From: Sphingobacterium sp. BN32
Lineage (GTDB): Bacteria; Bacteroidota; Bacteroidia; Sphingobacteriales; Sphingobacteriaceae
NCBI RefSeq assembly: GCF_030503615.1
Contig: NZ_CP129963.1
Span: 2,418,001-2,482,000 of the forward strand
Direction: 5' to 3'
DNA: 64,000 nucleotides
Positions within the stretch are counted from its first letter, which is position 1. Each line of letters starts with the position of its first letter. Shown here in pieces: positions 26,451 to 37,660 of this stretch. The notes beneath the pieces were generated by a model. The model did not search any database, had not been told where the DNA came from, and was given only the letters and a program-made list of their open reading frames with translations. The translations under genes and the position numbers were made by a program.

Positions 26451-27211
26451 TTATTCAATTTAATAAATCCTCCATCGATTGGATAATCATTGCCTGTAAT
26501 AAAGCCTGCATCATCTGAACAAAGGAATAAAGCTAATTTAGCAATTTCTGCTGGCTTAGCCATCCTGCCGATGGGTTGCGATTTAGAAAGCTTCTCAAAC
26601 ATCTCCTCTTCCTGTCCCGGATAGTTCTTAGCAATAAATCCATCAACGAATGGCGTATGCACGCGCGCTGGTGAGATAGAGTTCGAACGAATATGATCGT
26701 GCAAATAATCTCTCGCCACTGAAAGGCTCATGGCATAGATTGCGCCTTTACTCATGGAGTATGCAAATCGGTCTGCAATGCCAACAACCGAAGCAATGGA
26801 CGCTAAGTTCAAAATCGCACCGCCTCCATTCGCTTTCATCACAGGAATGACAGCGTATAAAGCGTTATACGCTCCTTTCACATTGACCTGGTATATGCGG
26901 TCAAAATCTGCTTCCGAGCAATGCTCCACATTGCCAACATGTGCAATACCAGCATTGTTAACCAATATATCGACCTTGCCAATATTCGCTACGGCAGCCA
27001 CAACCTCTTGTTGACCGCTAACATTTACCGTATGCAACTCGCAAGCGCCTCCAGCCTGCTTAATGACGCTAGCAGTCTCCGCAGCACCATCTGGATTCAA
27101 GTCTAAAATATGAACCTTCGCCCCTTCAGCAGCAAAAAGTTCCGAAATAGCGCGACCAATACCTGACCCACCTCCTGTGATTATCGCGACTTTACCAGCT
27201 AACTTAGCCAT
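26447..27211 (-). CDS. Short-chain dehydrogenase, probable 2-keto-3-deoxy-L-fuconate dehydrogenase
   Basis: 254 residues. Full SDR motif set: TGGGSGIGRA, NNAGIAHVG, Ser in NLASIAS and YSMSK (intact, unlike the other SDR of this cluster), ending DYPIDGGFIKLNN. It probably oxidises 2-keto-3-deoxy-L-fuconate at C4 to give the FAH-family substrate. The last codons overlap the heptamer repeat. It begins 55 bases after the dehydratase gene. Confidence 0.8.
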   Translation of the reverse strand: MAKLAGKVAIITGGGSGIGRAISELFAAEGAKVHILDLNPDGAAETASVIKQAGGACELHTVNVSGQQEVVAAVANIGKVDILVNNAGIAHVGNVEHCSEADFDRIYQVNVKGAYNALYAVIPVMKANGGGAILNLASIASVVGIADRFAYSMSKGAIYAMSLSVARDYLHDHIRSNSISPARVHTPFVDGFIAKNYPGQEEEMFEKLSKSQPIGRMAKPAEIAKLALFLCSDDAGFITGNDYPIDGGFIKLNN

Positions 27212-27266
27212 ATGATTGTACTTTATAATTTAAATTCTATCAACAAACAACTATCTATGAAGATAA

Positions 27267-28931
27267 CTACAGTGAAACTCCGCGACGCCATGGAATAAAA
27301 TCATCCTGCCCCAGGACAACAGCCTTCGCCATTTTCTCGCCGCTCGCCACCTCGATCACATAATCCAAAATGCGATGCGCAGCTTCTTGAATGGTTTCTT
27401 CTCCGTCTATGATTGTTCCGCAATTGATATCAATGATATCATTCATTTTCTCATAGATCTTCGTGTTGGAAGAAACTTTAATGACCGGAGCAATTGGATT
27501 ACCTGTAGGCGTTCCTAAGCCCGTTGTAAACAACACCACATTAGCACCCGAGCCCACTTCAGCAGTGGTACTCTCCACATCATTTCCCGGCGTGCAAAGC
27601 AGATTCAACCCCGGCTCCGAAGCAAGTTCAGGATAATCCCGTACCGCAACAACGGGTGAAGTCCCTCCTTTTTTTGCCGCTCCTGCTGATTTAATTGCAT
27701 CCGTAATCAATCCATCACGAATATTTCCCGGTGAGGGATTCATATAGAACCCAGAGCCATCAAATTCGGCTTTCGCATTATATGTTTTCATCAAACTCAT
27801 AAAACGACTTGCTGTCTCCTCATCAACACAACGGTCACTAAGCTCCTGCTCCACTCCGCACAATTCCGGAAACTCGGATAAGATAACCGATCCGCCTAAG
27901 CTGACCAACATATCCGAAACGTAGCCTAATGCTGGATTCGCCGAAATTCCCGAAAAACCATCCGACCCACCACATTCTAAACCGATGCATAATTTTTCTA
28001 ATCCCGCCGGTTGACGGCGATGCGTATTCGCTATACTCAGACCCGCAAAGGTCGCCTTGATCGCCTTCTGCATCAACTCCTGCTCCGTTCCTTCAAACTG
28101 CTGCTCAAAAATATAAAGCGGCTTATCAAACTGTGGGTCGCGTTTCTGTATCTCGTCTTTTAAAATGGAAGCTTGCGCATGTTGGCAACCCAAGCTTAAA
28201 ACGGTCGCCCCTGCAACGTTAGGATGCGTAATATAGCCGGCTAACAAACCGCAAAGAGCATCCGAATCTAACCTCGTCCCACCGCAGCCCATCTCGTGGT
28301 TTAGAAACTTAATTCCATCTACATTCTCAAACAAACGACCTTTCGATTTATTCGCTTTCGCTGCACTTAAATCAACGTCCAGCAATTCATCAACCGAAGC
28401 TCCCGCTTGCAACTTTGCAATCATCACATCCACCTCATCCGCATAGTCTTTTGACTCCACTTGATAGCCTAACTTCTCTTCCAAGGCATTCTTGAGGGTC
28501 ATCACGTTGCGGCTTTCACAAAACACCAATGGAATGACCAGCCAATGGTTGGCTGTGCCCACTTTTCCATTGCTACGATGAAAACCTAGAAAGGTCTTAT
28601 CCTTATACATAGACACATCAGGTTTAGACCAGCTTAGATTACGCTTGCCCATCCTAAAATCATCCGATGCATGGCGCAGATTGTCAACATTGATTAGCGC
28701 TCCTGTCGCTAAATCATAGTTCACCTTGCCTACCAAGACGCCATACATATATACCTCGTCATCCTTGTGCATCTCAGAAATGGTAAATTTATGCTTCGCC
28801 GCCACTGCCTCGATCAACGAGAACTGCCTCCCTTCAAAATCAACCGCATAGCCCGCCGGCAAGTCGCGCAATGCCACCAAAACATTATCTTTTGGATGAA
28901 TCTGCAAATACGCCAATTTCTTCTTTTCCAT
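27267..28931 (-). CDS. UxaA-family dehydratase, probable L-fuconate dehydratase
   Basis: 554 residues. An N-terminal SAF domain (about 10-95: LQIHPKDNVLVALRDLPAG, VYMYGVLVGK) is fused to the UxaA/altronate-dehydratase catalytic part (GFHRSNGKVGTANHWLVIP, LNHEMGCGGTR, LSLGCQHAQ, CIGLECGGSDGFSGISANP, LLCTPGNDVESTTAEVGSGANVVLF). The family dehydrates sugar acids with iron. All other steps of oxidative fucose breakdown are present, and the usual enolase-type fuconate dehydratase is not, so this protein is the likely replacement. It lies five bases from the mutarotase gene. Confidence 0.82.
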   Translation of the reverse strand: MEKKKLAYLQIHPKDNVLVALRDLPAGYAVDFEGRQFSLIEAVAAKHKFTISEMHKDDEVYMYGVLVGKVNYDLATGALINVDNLRHASDDFRMGKRNLSWSKPDVSMYKDKTFLGFHRSNGKVGTANHWLVIPLVFCESRNVMTLKNALEEKLGYQVESKDYADEVDVMIAKLQAGASVDELLDVDLSAAKANKSKGRLFENVDGIKFLNHEMGCGGTRLDSDALCGLLAGYITHPNVAGATVLSLGCQHAQASILKDEIQKRDPQFDKPLYIFEQQFEGTEQELMQKAIKATFAGLSIANTHRRQPAGLEKLCIGLECGGSDGFSGISANPALGYVSDMLVSLGGSVILSEFPELCGVEQELSDRCVDEETASRFMSLMKTYNAKAEFDGSGFYMNPSPGNIRDGLITDAIKSAGAAKKGGTSPVVAVRDYPELASEPGLNLLCTPGNDVESTTAEVGSGANVVLFTTGLGTPTGNPIAPVIKVSSNTKIYEKMNDIIDINCGTIIDGEETIQEAAHRILDYVIEVASGEKMAKAVVLGQDDFIPWRRGVSL

Positions 28932-28936
28932 TTCTT

Positions 28937-29278
28937 TTATAATTCAAATATTTGATCCATAATAACCCATTTCTCGCCTGGTTTAGCGCCCGGAATGGCT
29001 TGTTGATATTTCCACATCAACCCTTCCCACAGTTGAACCGCAGGATTCGCCGCATCCATAGCGTCCTTACGCGCAAAATCGAAGGTCTCATCAACCTCCA
29101 TAATCATAAACAAGCGGTTCCCAAAGCGATAGATATCCATCACCGTAATTCCTGCATCAGTGATCGACTTCTTAATCTCAGCAGACACTGTTTTATGATG
29201 CTGTTCATATTCAGCAATCATCTTCGGATCATCCACGAGATCCAATGCAAGCGCATATCGTTTAAACATAGTATTCAA
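28937..29278 (-). CDS. L-rhamnose mutarotase family protein, probable L-fucose mutarotase
   Basis: 113 residues (110 if MFKRYAL at 29269 is the start). RhaM/DUF718 pattern: RYALALDLVDDPKMIAEYEQHHK, GITVMDIYRFGNRLFMIMEVDE, NPAVQLWEGLMWKYQ and KWVIMDQIFEL. It speeds alpha-beta interconversion of the 6-deoxysugar so the dehydrogenase gets its preferred anomer. It lies two bases after fucP and five before the dehydratase. Called fucose-type from context; sequence alone fits RhaM. Confidence 0.88.
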   Translation of the reverse strand: MNTMFKRYALALDLVDDPKMIAEYEQHHKTVSAEIKKSITDAGITVMDIYRFGNRLFMIMEVDETFDFARKDAMDAANPAVQLWEGLMWKYQQAIPGAKPGEKWVIMDQIFEL

Positions 29279-29280
29279 TA

Positions 29281-30531
29281 TTAATGTGCAGCAGCAGTAC
29301 TAACCGCCGCTGTTTTATTTTTATAGGCAAATAATGCAACCACTAAAAAACAGATAACGACTACGAAGTAGCCATATTGCATATTTCCTGTTGCATCCGA
29401 AACATAACCTAGCAGTGGTGGCAACAAAGCCCCTCCAACGATAGACATAATAATTAAACTGGAAGCCGATTTAGTATCCGACCCTATACCCGTTACACCG
29501 ATAGCAAATATCGTAGGGAACATTATAGACATAAAGAAAGCGATTGCAATCATAGCATACAAAGTCAATGCTCCGGAAGCAAAAATCGCTACACAGGTGA
29601 GCAAGGTCGCAATGATCGCATAGATAAACAATAGCCTAGAAGGTGCGATGCTGCGCATCAGGAATGTACCTATAAATCGCCCCAACATAAAAACCAAACC
29701 TGCGATGCCAGCATAATACTTCGCATCCTGCGCGGAGATGCCCGACACTTCGACCGCAAATACGATCAAAAAACTTAAAACGCAAACTTGAGCCCCCACA
29801 TAGAAAAACTGTGCTAAAACCGCCCAGGATACATTCTTATGGCGAAAAGCTTTTACAAAGCTCGACTTTTCCTCGTCTGCTTCTTTCGCTTCCGGAAGCT
29901 TGATCAACATAAATATAATCGCTGCAGCCAAGATAATACAGCCTAGAATAACATAAGGTCCTTTCACGACTGCCGTCTCTGCCTGAATATAGCTCAGACG
30001 TTCCGCATCGCTCAATGCCGCTACCTGATCTGCATTCAAGGGATCCTCAGCAAGGATAAACTGTCCGCCAACAATAGGGGCCACAAAAGCAGCAAGACCA
30101 TTGAATGACTGCGCAAAATTAAGTCGTTGGGTAGCCGTGTTCGGGTCGCCCAAAACCGTCATATAGGGATTTGCCGCCGTTTCCAATATGGTAATTCCAC
30201 AGGCGACAATAAATAATGCCGACAGGAAGAATATATAGCTCATCGTATTTGCGGCAGGAACAAAGAGGAAACAGCCGACTGCAAACAATAATAGTCCGAT
30301 TAAAATCCCCACCTTATATCCATATTTTTTCATGATGATACCCGCAGGAATACCCATAACCAAATAGGCGATAAAAACCGCCGAATCTACTAAGGAAGCC
30401 TGCAAATGACTAAGACTAAAAGCGCTCCTTAAATGGGCGATCAAAATAGGATCTAGATTATGAATGAACCCCCAAAAGAAAAATAAAGAGGTGATTAGGA
30501 TGATCGCAACGGTATTATTTGTCTTACTCAT
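29281..30531 (-). CDS. fucP: L-fucose:H+ symporter (MFS)
   Basis: 416 residues from the ATG at 30531; the 20 upstream codons to 30591 are unlikely to be translated. Twelve hydrophobic segments. FucP hallmarks: FFFWGFIHNLDPILIAHLR in helix 1 and GITILETAANPYMTVLGDPNTATQRLNFAQSFNG in mid-protein. It brings L-fucose across the inner membrane and heads the catabolic operon. TAAATTTG (30604-30597, minus) fits a -7 element; the -33 box is unclear. Divergent from the AraC gene by 134 bases. Confidence 0.92.
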   Translation of the reverse strand: MSKTNNTVAIILITSLFFFWGFIHNLDPILIAHLRSAFSLSHLQASLVDSAVFIAYLVMGIPAGIIMKKYGYKVGILIGLLLFAVGCFLFVPAANTMSYIFFLSALFIVACGITILETAANPYMTVLGDPNTATQRLNFAQSFNGLAAFVAPIVGGQFILAEDPLNADQVAALSDAERLSYIQAETAVVKGPYVILGCIILAAAIIFMLIKLPEAKEADEEKSSFVKAFRHKNVSWAVLAQFFYVGAQVCVLSFLIVFAVEVSGISAQDAKYYAGIAGLVFMLGRFIGTFLMRSIAPSRLLFIYAIIATLLTCVAIFASGALTLYAMIAIAFFMSIMFPTIFAIGVTGIGSDTKSASSLIIMSIVGGALLPPLLGYVSDATGNMQYGYFVVVICFLVVALFAYKNKTAAVSTAAAH

Positions 30532-30665
30532 ACGCCGGTTTATATTGGAAACCCTAATTACGGTATTTATTCCAAACAATGGATAAATCATTTTACCAAA
30601 TTTATAAGCGATTTTATCTCGAATAGGCTTGCATATTTGATTTTCATTGAATAAATTAGTTAATT

Positions 30666-31523
30666 ATGATTATCAAACATTTTGCTCTACCAAAAGAACC
30701 TAATCAGAGCTTTCAAATTCGACGCGATTATACACCTAAGCATCAACTGATTTGGCATTATCATGAAGAATTAGAGTTAATCCATGTTATTAAAGGCGTG
30801 GGGACTTTATTTATAGGCGACTGTATAAAATCTTTTCAGGCAGGAGATACCGTGCTGATCGGTTCACAGATTCCACATTATTGGATGTTCGAGAATAGTG
30901 CTTGCGAAACCGATCAGGCAGCTACGATTGACTGCATCGTGCTTCATTTCAACAAAGATATTGGAATCCCCAATCTACTCCATGCTCCTGAACTAGGCGG
31001 CATAAAGCAATTAATCAACCGGAGCAACCGCGGTCTCTATGTTTCCAATAAAAACCCCAACCGCATACCTTTCCTCATCGAAAAAACATTAAACAGCTCA
31101 GGGCTCAGTAAACTGACCTCCATGCTAGAACTATTAGATCATTTCGCTCAGCAAAATGCCGAAAACTTAACCAGCGAAAACTACTCCATCCTCAATATAT
31201 CCGATGATCAAGGAAGGATGAATAGCCTCATGGAGCATATCCGCGATAATTATAAACAACGCATCAAACTCGAAGAGCTCGCCTCCATCGCAGGCTTAAC
31301 CGAAAATTCCTTTTGTCGATACTTCAAACAAAAGACCGGAAAAACGCCCGTGCAATTCATAACCGAGCTCCGTATCAGTCATGCCTGCACACAGCTCAGA
31401 AATTCCAACCTCAGCCTCAAAGAAATCTGCTACGATAGCGGCTTCAATAACTTCGTCAGCTTCCACAAGAATTTCAAAACCATCACGAAGGTGACACCGA
31501 CGCAGTATCGGGTTAGTAGTTAG
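30666..31523 (+). CDS. AraC family regulator of the fucose cluster
   Basis: 285 residues. Cupin-like sensor at the N-terminus (HQLIWHYHEELELIHVIKGVGTLFIGD, GDTVLIGSQIPHYWMF) and a full AraC DNA-binding domain at about 185-285 (IKLEELASIAGLTENSFCRYFKQKTGKTPVQFI, LKEICYDSGFNNFVSFHKNFKTITKVTPTQYR). Divergent orientation from fucP strongly suggests it senses L-fucose or a catabolite and controls the operon. The final codons run into a heptamer repeat. Confidence 0.9.
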   Translation: MIIKHFALPKEPNQSFQIRRDYTPKHQLIWHYHEELELIHVIKGVGTLFIGDCIKSFQAGDTVLIGSQIPHYWMFENSACETDQAATIDCIVLHFNKDIGIPNLLHAPELGGIKQLINRSNRGLYVSNKNPNRIPFLIEKTLNSSGLSKLTSMLELLDHFAQQNAENLTSENYSILNISDDQGRMNSLMEHIRDNYKQRIKLEELASIAGLTENSFCRYFKQKTGKTPVQFITELRISHACTQLRNSNLSLKEICYDSGFNNFVSFHKNFKTITKVTPTQYRVSS

Positions 31524-31659
31524 TATTTAGATATTAGACAATAGATATGAGATTTTAGAGTGTTCCGTAAATTAAAAATCCCCTTGCTCTTTCGAACAAG
31601 GGGATTTTTTTACCCCATACGATGTCTAACATCTAATGTCTATTATCTAATATCTAAAT
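31512..31659. repeat. Heptamer arrays flanking a terminator
   Basis: TTAGTAGTTAGTATTTAGA and TTAGACA units at 31512-31558 face oppositely oriented GATGTCTAACATCTAATG units at 31621-31659. The terminator at 31574-31611 lies exactly in the middle, so the pair brackets the transcription end of both converging genes. Confidence 0.75.
31574..31611. terminator. Bidirectional terminator between AraC gene and guaB
   Basis: AAAAATCCCCTTG / CAAGGGGATTTTT, 13-bp stem, with T-run on the plus strand (GGGGATTTTTTT) and AAAAATT on the other. Confidence 0.88.
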
Positions 31660-33156
<1,497 letters not shown>

Positions 33157-33168
33157 CTATTTGCAGGG

Positions 33169-33203
33169 CAAAATTACGAAAAGTTATGGAATTTTAAAAC
33201 AAA
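33169..33203 (-). promoter_or_regulatory. Putative guaB promoter
   Basis: TTTG (33203-33200), 23-base spacer, TAATTTTG (33176-33169), read on the minus strand; matches the Bacteroidota TTTG / TAnnTTTG pattern, with a slightly long spacer. Start of guaB is about 34 bases downstream. Confidence 0.45.
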
Positions 33204-33345
33204 GTTTCACTAATTACATAAAATCGACAATCGAAATAGTTGTGCTTTGCGGTAATAAATTTCAAAAAAACCTTTAACATAATTTAACTTTGGCAAGCTA
33301 ATTGCATTGATGATGAAAAAATAAAGTTTATTTAACATTTAATTT

Positions 33346-33813
33346 ATGAAAAAGACCTTACTATCCTTAGCAGCTGCAGCAGCGTTAGCTTTTGGTGCAA
33401 ATGAAGCACAAGCTCAGACTCCTTATAAAACCGCAATCGGTTTAGGTATTGACTTAGGTGATGGCCCATCTTTATTCGGTCCACAAATTAAACATTCATT
33501 CGGTGGTGCAAATGCTGGTCAAGCACAAGTATTATTCGGAGATCACTTCACAGTAATTGGTGTTGACTATTCTTACAACAGACCATTCGGTGGTACTAAT
33601 GGATTAGGTTGGTACGTAGGTGTAGGTCCTCAAATCGCTTTCGCGAACGATGACTCTGCATTCGCTATCCGTCCTGCTGCTGGTTTAGAATACAAAATTC
33701 CTGCTGCTCCCCTAGCTTTACACTTCGACTGGAAACCTTGGTGGAACCTTTCTGACAATTCTCACTTCGAAGCTGGTCGTTTCAGCTTAGGATTTAAATT
33801 TACTTTAAGATAA
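33346..33813 (+). CDS. Small exported protein, likely outer-membrane beta-barrel
   Basis: 155 residues with a signal peptide (KKTLLSLAAAAALAFGANEAQA, cleavage before QTPYKT). The mature part has alternating strands with many Gly and aromatic residues (FTVIGVDYSYNRPFGG, GLGWYVGVGPQIAF, AGLEYKIPAAPLALHFDWKPWW) and ends FSLGFKFTLR with terminal Arg after aromatic/Leu, as in small 8-stranded barrels. No enzyme motif. Codon use is strongly biased to a few codons, suggesting high expression. TAACTTTG at 33285-33292 fits a -7 element; strong terminator follows. Confidence 0.75.
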   Translation: MKKTLLSLAAAAALAFGANEAQAQTPYKTAIGLGIDLGDGPSLFGPQIKHSFGGANAGQAQVLFGDHFTVIGVDYSYNRPFGGTNGLGWYVGVGPQIAFANDDSAFAIRPAAGLEYKIPAAPLALHFDWKPWWNLSDNSHFEAGRFSLGFKFTLR

Positions 33814-33835
33814 TCTCTGAAGTAAAGAAGATAAT

Positions 33836-33867
33836 AAAAGGGCGATTTCGATGAAATCGCCCTTTTT
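33836..33867 (+). terminator. Terminator of the small barrel gene
   Basis: AAAAGGGCGATTTC-GAT-GAAATCGCCCTTTTT, perfect stem with a T-run, 22 bases after the stop. The following 280 bases hold a single TTGAACCAGGAAA motif (about 33892-33904) and the secDF promoter. Confidence 0.9.
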
Positions 33868-34049
33868 CTATTTAGAAAAGGGAGGAAAGTTCGTCTTGAA
33901 CCAGGAAATAGGTTGACCACAAAAAGAAGAAAAAAGCAGGCCGATTAGTAACATTTCAATGACCCAAAAGACAGGTTTGTCTACCCTGTCAAATACCCCC
34001 TCGTACTAAGCCTTTTGCATAACAAAATTTTCGACATTAAGTTTGCTAA

Positions 34050-34083
34050 TTTGTTTCGTTTCTCTAATTTTTTTATACCTTTG
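34050..34083 (+). promoter_or_regulatory. Putative secDF promoter
   Basis: TTTG at 34050-34053 and TACCTTTG at 34076-34083, 22-base spacer: an exact match to TTTG / TAnnTTTG. The start codon lies 68 bases downstream. Confidence 0.55.
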
Positions 34084-34150
34084 CGAATCTTGGTAAAATA
34101 TTATTAAGCTTAAAAAACAGAACTAAATCATAACTTATTACGAATAGACA

Positions 34151-37100
34151 ATGCAGAGTAAAGGGCTGATTAAATTTTTGGTTGTAGTGGTTTCCTTAGC
34201 GTGCCTCTACTCCCTATCATTTACTTTTGTAACACGGAAAGTAGAAAATGACGCTGCGGAATACGCTAAAGGAGACATGGCTAAAGAGAAAGCCTACCTT
34301 GATTCCATGGCTGGTGAAGAGGTGTATAACCTGGGAATTGCGAAATTCACTTATCGGGAAGCAAAAGCGAATGAACTCGCTCTTGGTTTGGACTTAAAAG
34401 GCGGTATGAACGTTACAATGGAAATCGCATTGAACGAACTGATCGCTAACTTAGCCAACAATCCGAAAGATGCTAACTTCAACAAAGCATTAGAAAATGC
34501 TGTTGCTAAATCGAAAACAACGAACACTTCGTTAATCGACTTATTCATCAACGAATACAAAGCAACTGGTGCAGGAACGCCAATCGCAAGCTTCTTCGCA
34601 ACAAAAGATAACTCATCAGTAATCAAAGCAAGCAGCTCAGAAGGCGAATTGAAAAGCTTCCTAAATGCTGAAGCGGACAATGCAATCCAAAACTCATACA
34701 AAGTACTTCGTACGCGTATCGACAAATTCGGTGTTGCTTCTCCTAACATTCAAATTCAGCAAGGTACTAACCGTATCTTAATTGAACTTCCAGGTGTAAG
34801 CGATCAAGAACGCGTTCGCAAGCTATTACAAGGTTCTGCAAAATTAGAATTCTACGAAACTTACAATAATGTACAGATCTATCCTTTACTGGAGAACATC
34901 AATGGTACATTAGCGACTTCTTTAAAAGGCGAAAAACCAGCTGTTGCTGCCGATACTACGGTTAAAGCTGTTGCTGACACAACGGTTAAAGAAGAAAACT
35001 TATTAGCAAACTTAAATGCTAACAAAGCGGATTCAGCGAAGGATACAACCAATGCAGTTGCTAACGCAACAGCATTAGCGAACAACCCGTTATTCGCAAT
35101 TTTATCTCCATCTTTCTACCAAGCACCTAACGGTCAAACGCAATTGATCCCAGGTTCTACTGTGGGGTATGCAAACTTGAAAGATACTGCGAAAGTAAAC
35201 CAATACTTAGCTCGTCCGGAGATCAAATCGATCATTCCAGCAGATTTAAAATTATTATGGGCTGTTAAGCCAGAGACAAATACGCCGAACATCCTTGCAT
35301 TACACGCGATCAAAACGACTGGTGCTGATCACAAAGCGGTAATGACGGGTGATGTAATTACAGATGCACGTCCGGGTTCTGATCCTCAAACGAACAAACC
35401 GATCGTATCAATGGATATGAATGCTGACGGTGCTCGTCAATGGAGACGTGTAACGGCACAGGCAGCACAAAACAAAGATGCGATTGCTATTGTATTGGAC
35501 AATGTTGTTTATTCTGCACCAACAGTTAACGACGAGATTCCAGGCGGTAGCTCAACAATTTCAGGAAACTTTACTTTTGAAGATACAAAAGACTTATCTA
35601 ACGTATTGAAAGCAGGTCGTCTACCGACTACAGCGAAGATCGTAGAAGAGGCTGTTGTAGGTCCTTCATTAGGTCAAGTTGCTATCGATTCAGGTGTTAA
35701 CTCATCAGTTATCGGTATCATCGTGGTAATGATCTTTATGATCGCATACTACAACCGTGCTGGTATCGCTGCGAACATCGCGGTATTGTTCAACGTATTT
35801 TTCTTAATGGGTGTATTAGCATCTTTAAATGCGGTATTGACTTTACCGGGTATTGCGGGTATCGTATTGACGATGGGTACAGCGGTGGATGCCAACGTAC
35901 TGATCTACGAACGTATGCGTGAGGAATTAAGCTTGGGCAAATCAATGCGCCAAGTGGTATCCGATGGTTACAAACATGCTTTACCTTCTATCTTAGACTC
36001 GCAGATTACGACGTTCTTAGTGGGTGTGATCTTATTCTTTACAGGATCAGGACCAATCCAAGGTTTCGCAACGACGTTGATGATCGGTATTATCACTTCC
36101 TTGTTCACTGCAATCTTCATCACTCGTTTGATTTTCGAATACATGTTGAGCAAAGAAATGAAGATTACAGTTTCATTCCCATGGTCTAACCATACGATGA
36201 AGAATGCAAACTACAAGTTCATCGAGAAAAGAAAATTATTCTATGCGATCTCTTTAATCGCTGTGGTAATAAGTTTTGCAGCTATCTTAACCAAAGGATT
36301 CTCTTACGGAGTTGACTTCCAAGGTGGCCGTACTTATACCGTTAAATTTGACCAACCGGTCGCAGCAGAGCATGTTCGTGAGAACTTAGATAACGTATTT
36401 GGTACAACGACAGAGGTGAAGACTTTTGGTAGTGAGAACCAATTACGTGTGACTACTTCTTACCATATTCAAGAAACTAGCGACGAGGCTGATCAAGAGG
36501 TATTAGGAAAACTAAACGAAGGATTAAGCAAAGTTCAAGGAAAATATGAGATTCTTTCTCAACAAAAAGTAGGTCCTACAATCGCTTCTGATATCCGCGA
36601 TCGTGCAATCTATGCAGCGGTATTATCAATCATCGTGATTGCAGCTTATATCTTAATCCGTTTCCGTAAATGGCAATATTCTGCTGGTGCAGCGATTGCA
36701 ACGGTACACGATGCGATCATCTTGTTAGGTTTATTCTCTATCCTGGATGGTCTAGTGCCTTTCTCATTGGATATCGACCAGCACTTCGTAGCTGCGATTC
36801 TAACGGTATTGGGTTACTCGGTGAACGATACGGTGGTTGTATTCGACCGTCTACGTGAGTACTTAGGCAAACCAAATGCTCACCATGAGAAAATGGATAC
36901 AACAATCAATAAAGCTATCAACTCTACATTAAGCCGTACAGTGATTACCTCTTTAACAGTAATCTTCGTATTAGCAGTATTGTTCGTATTCGGTGGTGAA
37001 GTTATCCGTGGTTTCTCATTCGCTATCTTAATTGGTATCGTTGTAGCAACCTACTCTTCAATCTTCTTAGCAGCTCCTGCGATCTACGACTTGAGCGCTG

Positions 37101-37162
37101 GAAAACACCTTGCTGATTCAGCAAAACCAGAAGAAAAGAAACAAGCAAAGGTTATTGCATAA
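34151..37162 (+). CDS. secDF: SecD-SecF fusion, protein translocase accessory subunit
   Basis: 1003 residues: SecD (about 1-675) joined to SecF (about 680-1003), the usual Bacteroidota arrangement. It uses the proton gradient to pull exported proteins through SecYEG. Key segments: ELALGLDLKGGMNVTMEI (D1), LRTRIDKFGVASPNIQIQ, MDMNADGARQWRRVT, TMGTAVDANVLIYERMREEL (TM4 with the proton-path Asp), and in SecF YGVDFQGGRTYTVKF and LGYSVNDTVVVFDRLRE. About 12 membrane helices. A long Ala/Asp/Thr-rich insertion at about 255-310 (TTVKAVADTTVKEE) in the periplasmic part is lineage-specific. Confidence 0.97.
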   Translation: MQSKGLIKFLVVVVSLACLYSLSFTFVTRKVENDAAEYAKGDMAKEKAYLDSMAGEEVYNLGIAKFTYREAKANELALGLDLKGGMNVTMEIALNELIANLANNPKDANFNKALENAVAKSKTTNTSLIDLFINEYKATGAGTPIASFFATKDNSSVIKASSSEGELKSFLNAEADNAIQNSYKVLRTRIDKFGVASPNIQIQQGTNRILIELPGVSDQERVRKLLQGSAKLEFYETYNNVQIYPLLENINGTLATSLKGEKPAVAADTTVKAVADTTVKEENLLANLNANKADSAKDTTNAVANATALANNPLFAILSPSFYQAPNGQTQLIPGSTVGYANLKDTAKVNQYLARPEIKSIIPADLKLLWAVKPETNTPNILALHAIKTTGADHKAVMTGDVITDARPGSDPQTNKPIVSMDMNADGARQWRRVTAQAAQNKDAIAIVLDNVVYSAPTVNDEIPGGSSTISGNFTFEDTKDLSNVLKAGRLPTTAKIVEEAVVGPSLGQVAIDSGVNSSVIGIIVVMIFMIAYYNRAGIAANIAVLFNVFFLMGVLASLNAVLTLPGIAGIVLTMGTAVDANVLIYERMREELSLGKSMRQVVSDGYKHALPSILDSQITTFLVGVILFFTGSGPIQGFATTLMIGIITSLFTAIFITRLIFEYMLSKEMKITVSFPWSNHTMKNANYKFIEKRKLFYAISLIAVVISFAAILTKGFSYGVDFQGGRTYTVKFDQPVAAEHVRENLDNVFGTTTEVKTFGSENQLRVTTSYHIQETSDEADQEVLGKLNEGLSKVQGKYEILSQQKVGPTIASDIRDRAIYAAVLSIIVIAAYILIRFRKWQYSAGAAIATVHDAIILLGLFSILDGLVPFSLDIDQHFVAAILTVLGYSVNDTVVVFDRLREYLGKPNAHHEKMDTTINKAINSTLSRTVITSLTVIFVLAVLFVFGGEVIRGFSFAILIGIVVATYSSIFLAAPAIYDLSAGKHLADSAKPEEKKQAKVIA

Positions 37163-37178
37163 TCTAGTTAATATAAAC

Positions 37179-37214
37179 AAAACAGCCCGGAAGCGAACGC
37201 TTCCGGGCTGTTTT
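37179..37214 (+). terminator. secDF terminator
   Basis: AAAACAGCCCGGAAGCG-AA-CGCTTCCGGGCTGTTTT, 17-bp perfect stem ending in TTTTG, 16 bases after the stop. Confidence 0.92.
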
Positions 37215-37220
37215 GTTTTG

Positions 37221-37602
37221 TAGTACTTAGTAGTTAGTATTTAGTATAAAGACCTATGGCGACCAATTCCCTCCCCTTTTGTAGGATATAGCAAATAGCC
37301 TGTCAATCCTTCAAAATAGTACTTAGTACATAGTACTTAGTATAAAGACCTATGGCGTAATATCCTGCAAACCCTTAAATCCTTTCTTTCCTGGTTCAAG
37401 ACATTTTTCTTTCTAAACCAAAGGCAAATCCTTATATCCTTCCTTTCCTGGTTCAAGACAATTTCTTTCTAAACGAAAGGTCCAAAGAATATACAAATTA
37501 CAATACCATTCCTATCTATGCTCCATTCCTCCACTCTCCCACTTGATTGTCACGCATAGGTCAGGATAGGGTCTAAATACTAACTACTAAATACTAAATA
37601 CT
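37221..37602. repeat. TTAGTAN heptamer arrays with TTTCCTGGTTCAAGAC units
   Basis: A gene-free stretch. TAGTACTTAGTAGTTAGTAT (37221-37240) and a second array at 37319-37350 face opposite-sense CTAAATACTAACTACTAAAT at 37573-37592. Inside are two near-identical segments containing TTTCCTGGTTCAAGACA (about 37387 and 37445, each followed by TTTCTTTCTAAAC) and one GGATATAGCAAATA, a motif shared with 42440 and 42565. No coding potential seen. Confidence 0.75.
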
Positions 37603-37660
37603 TCCTAATACCTTACAAGCCCCTACTTTTTTAGTAGTTTTACATCTCACAAAATCAGAT

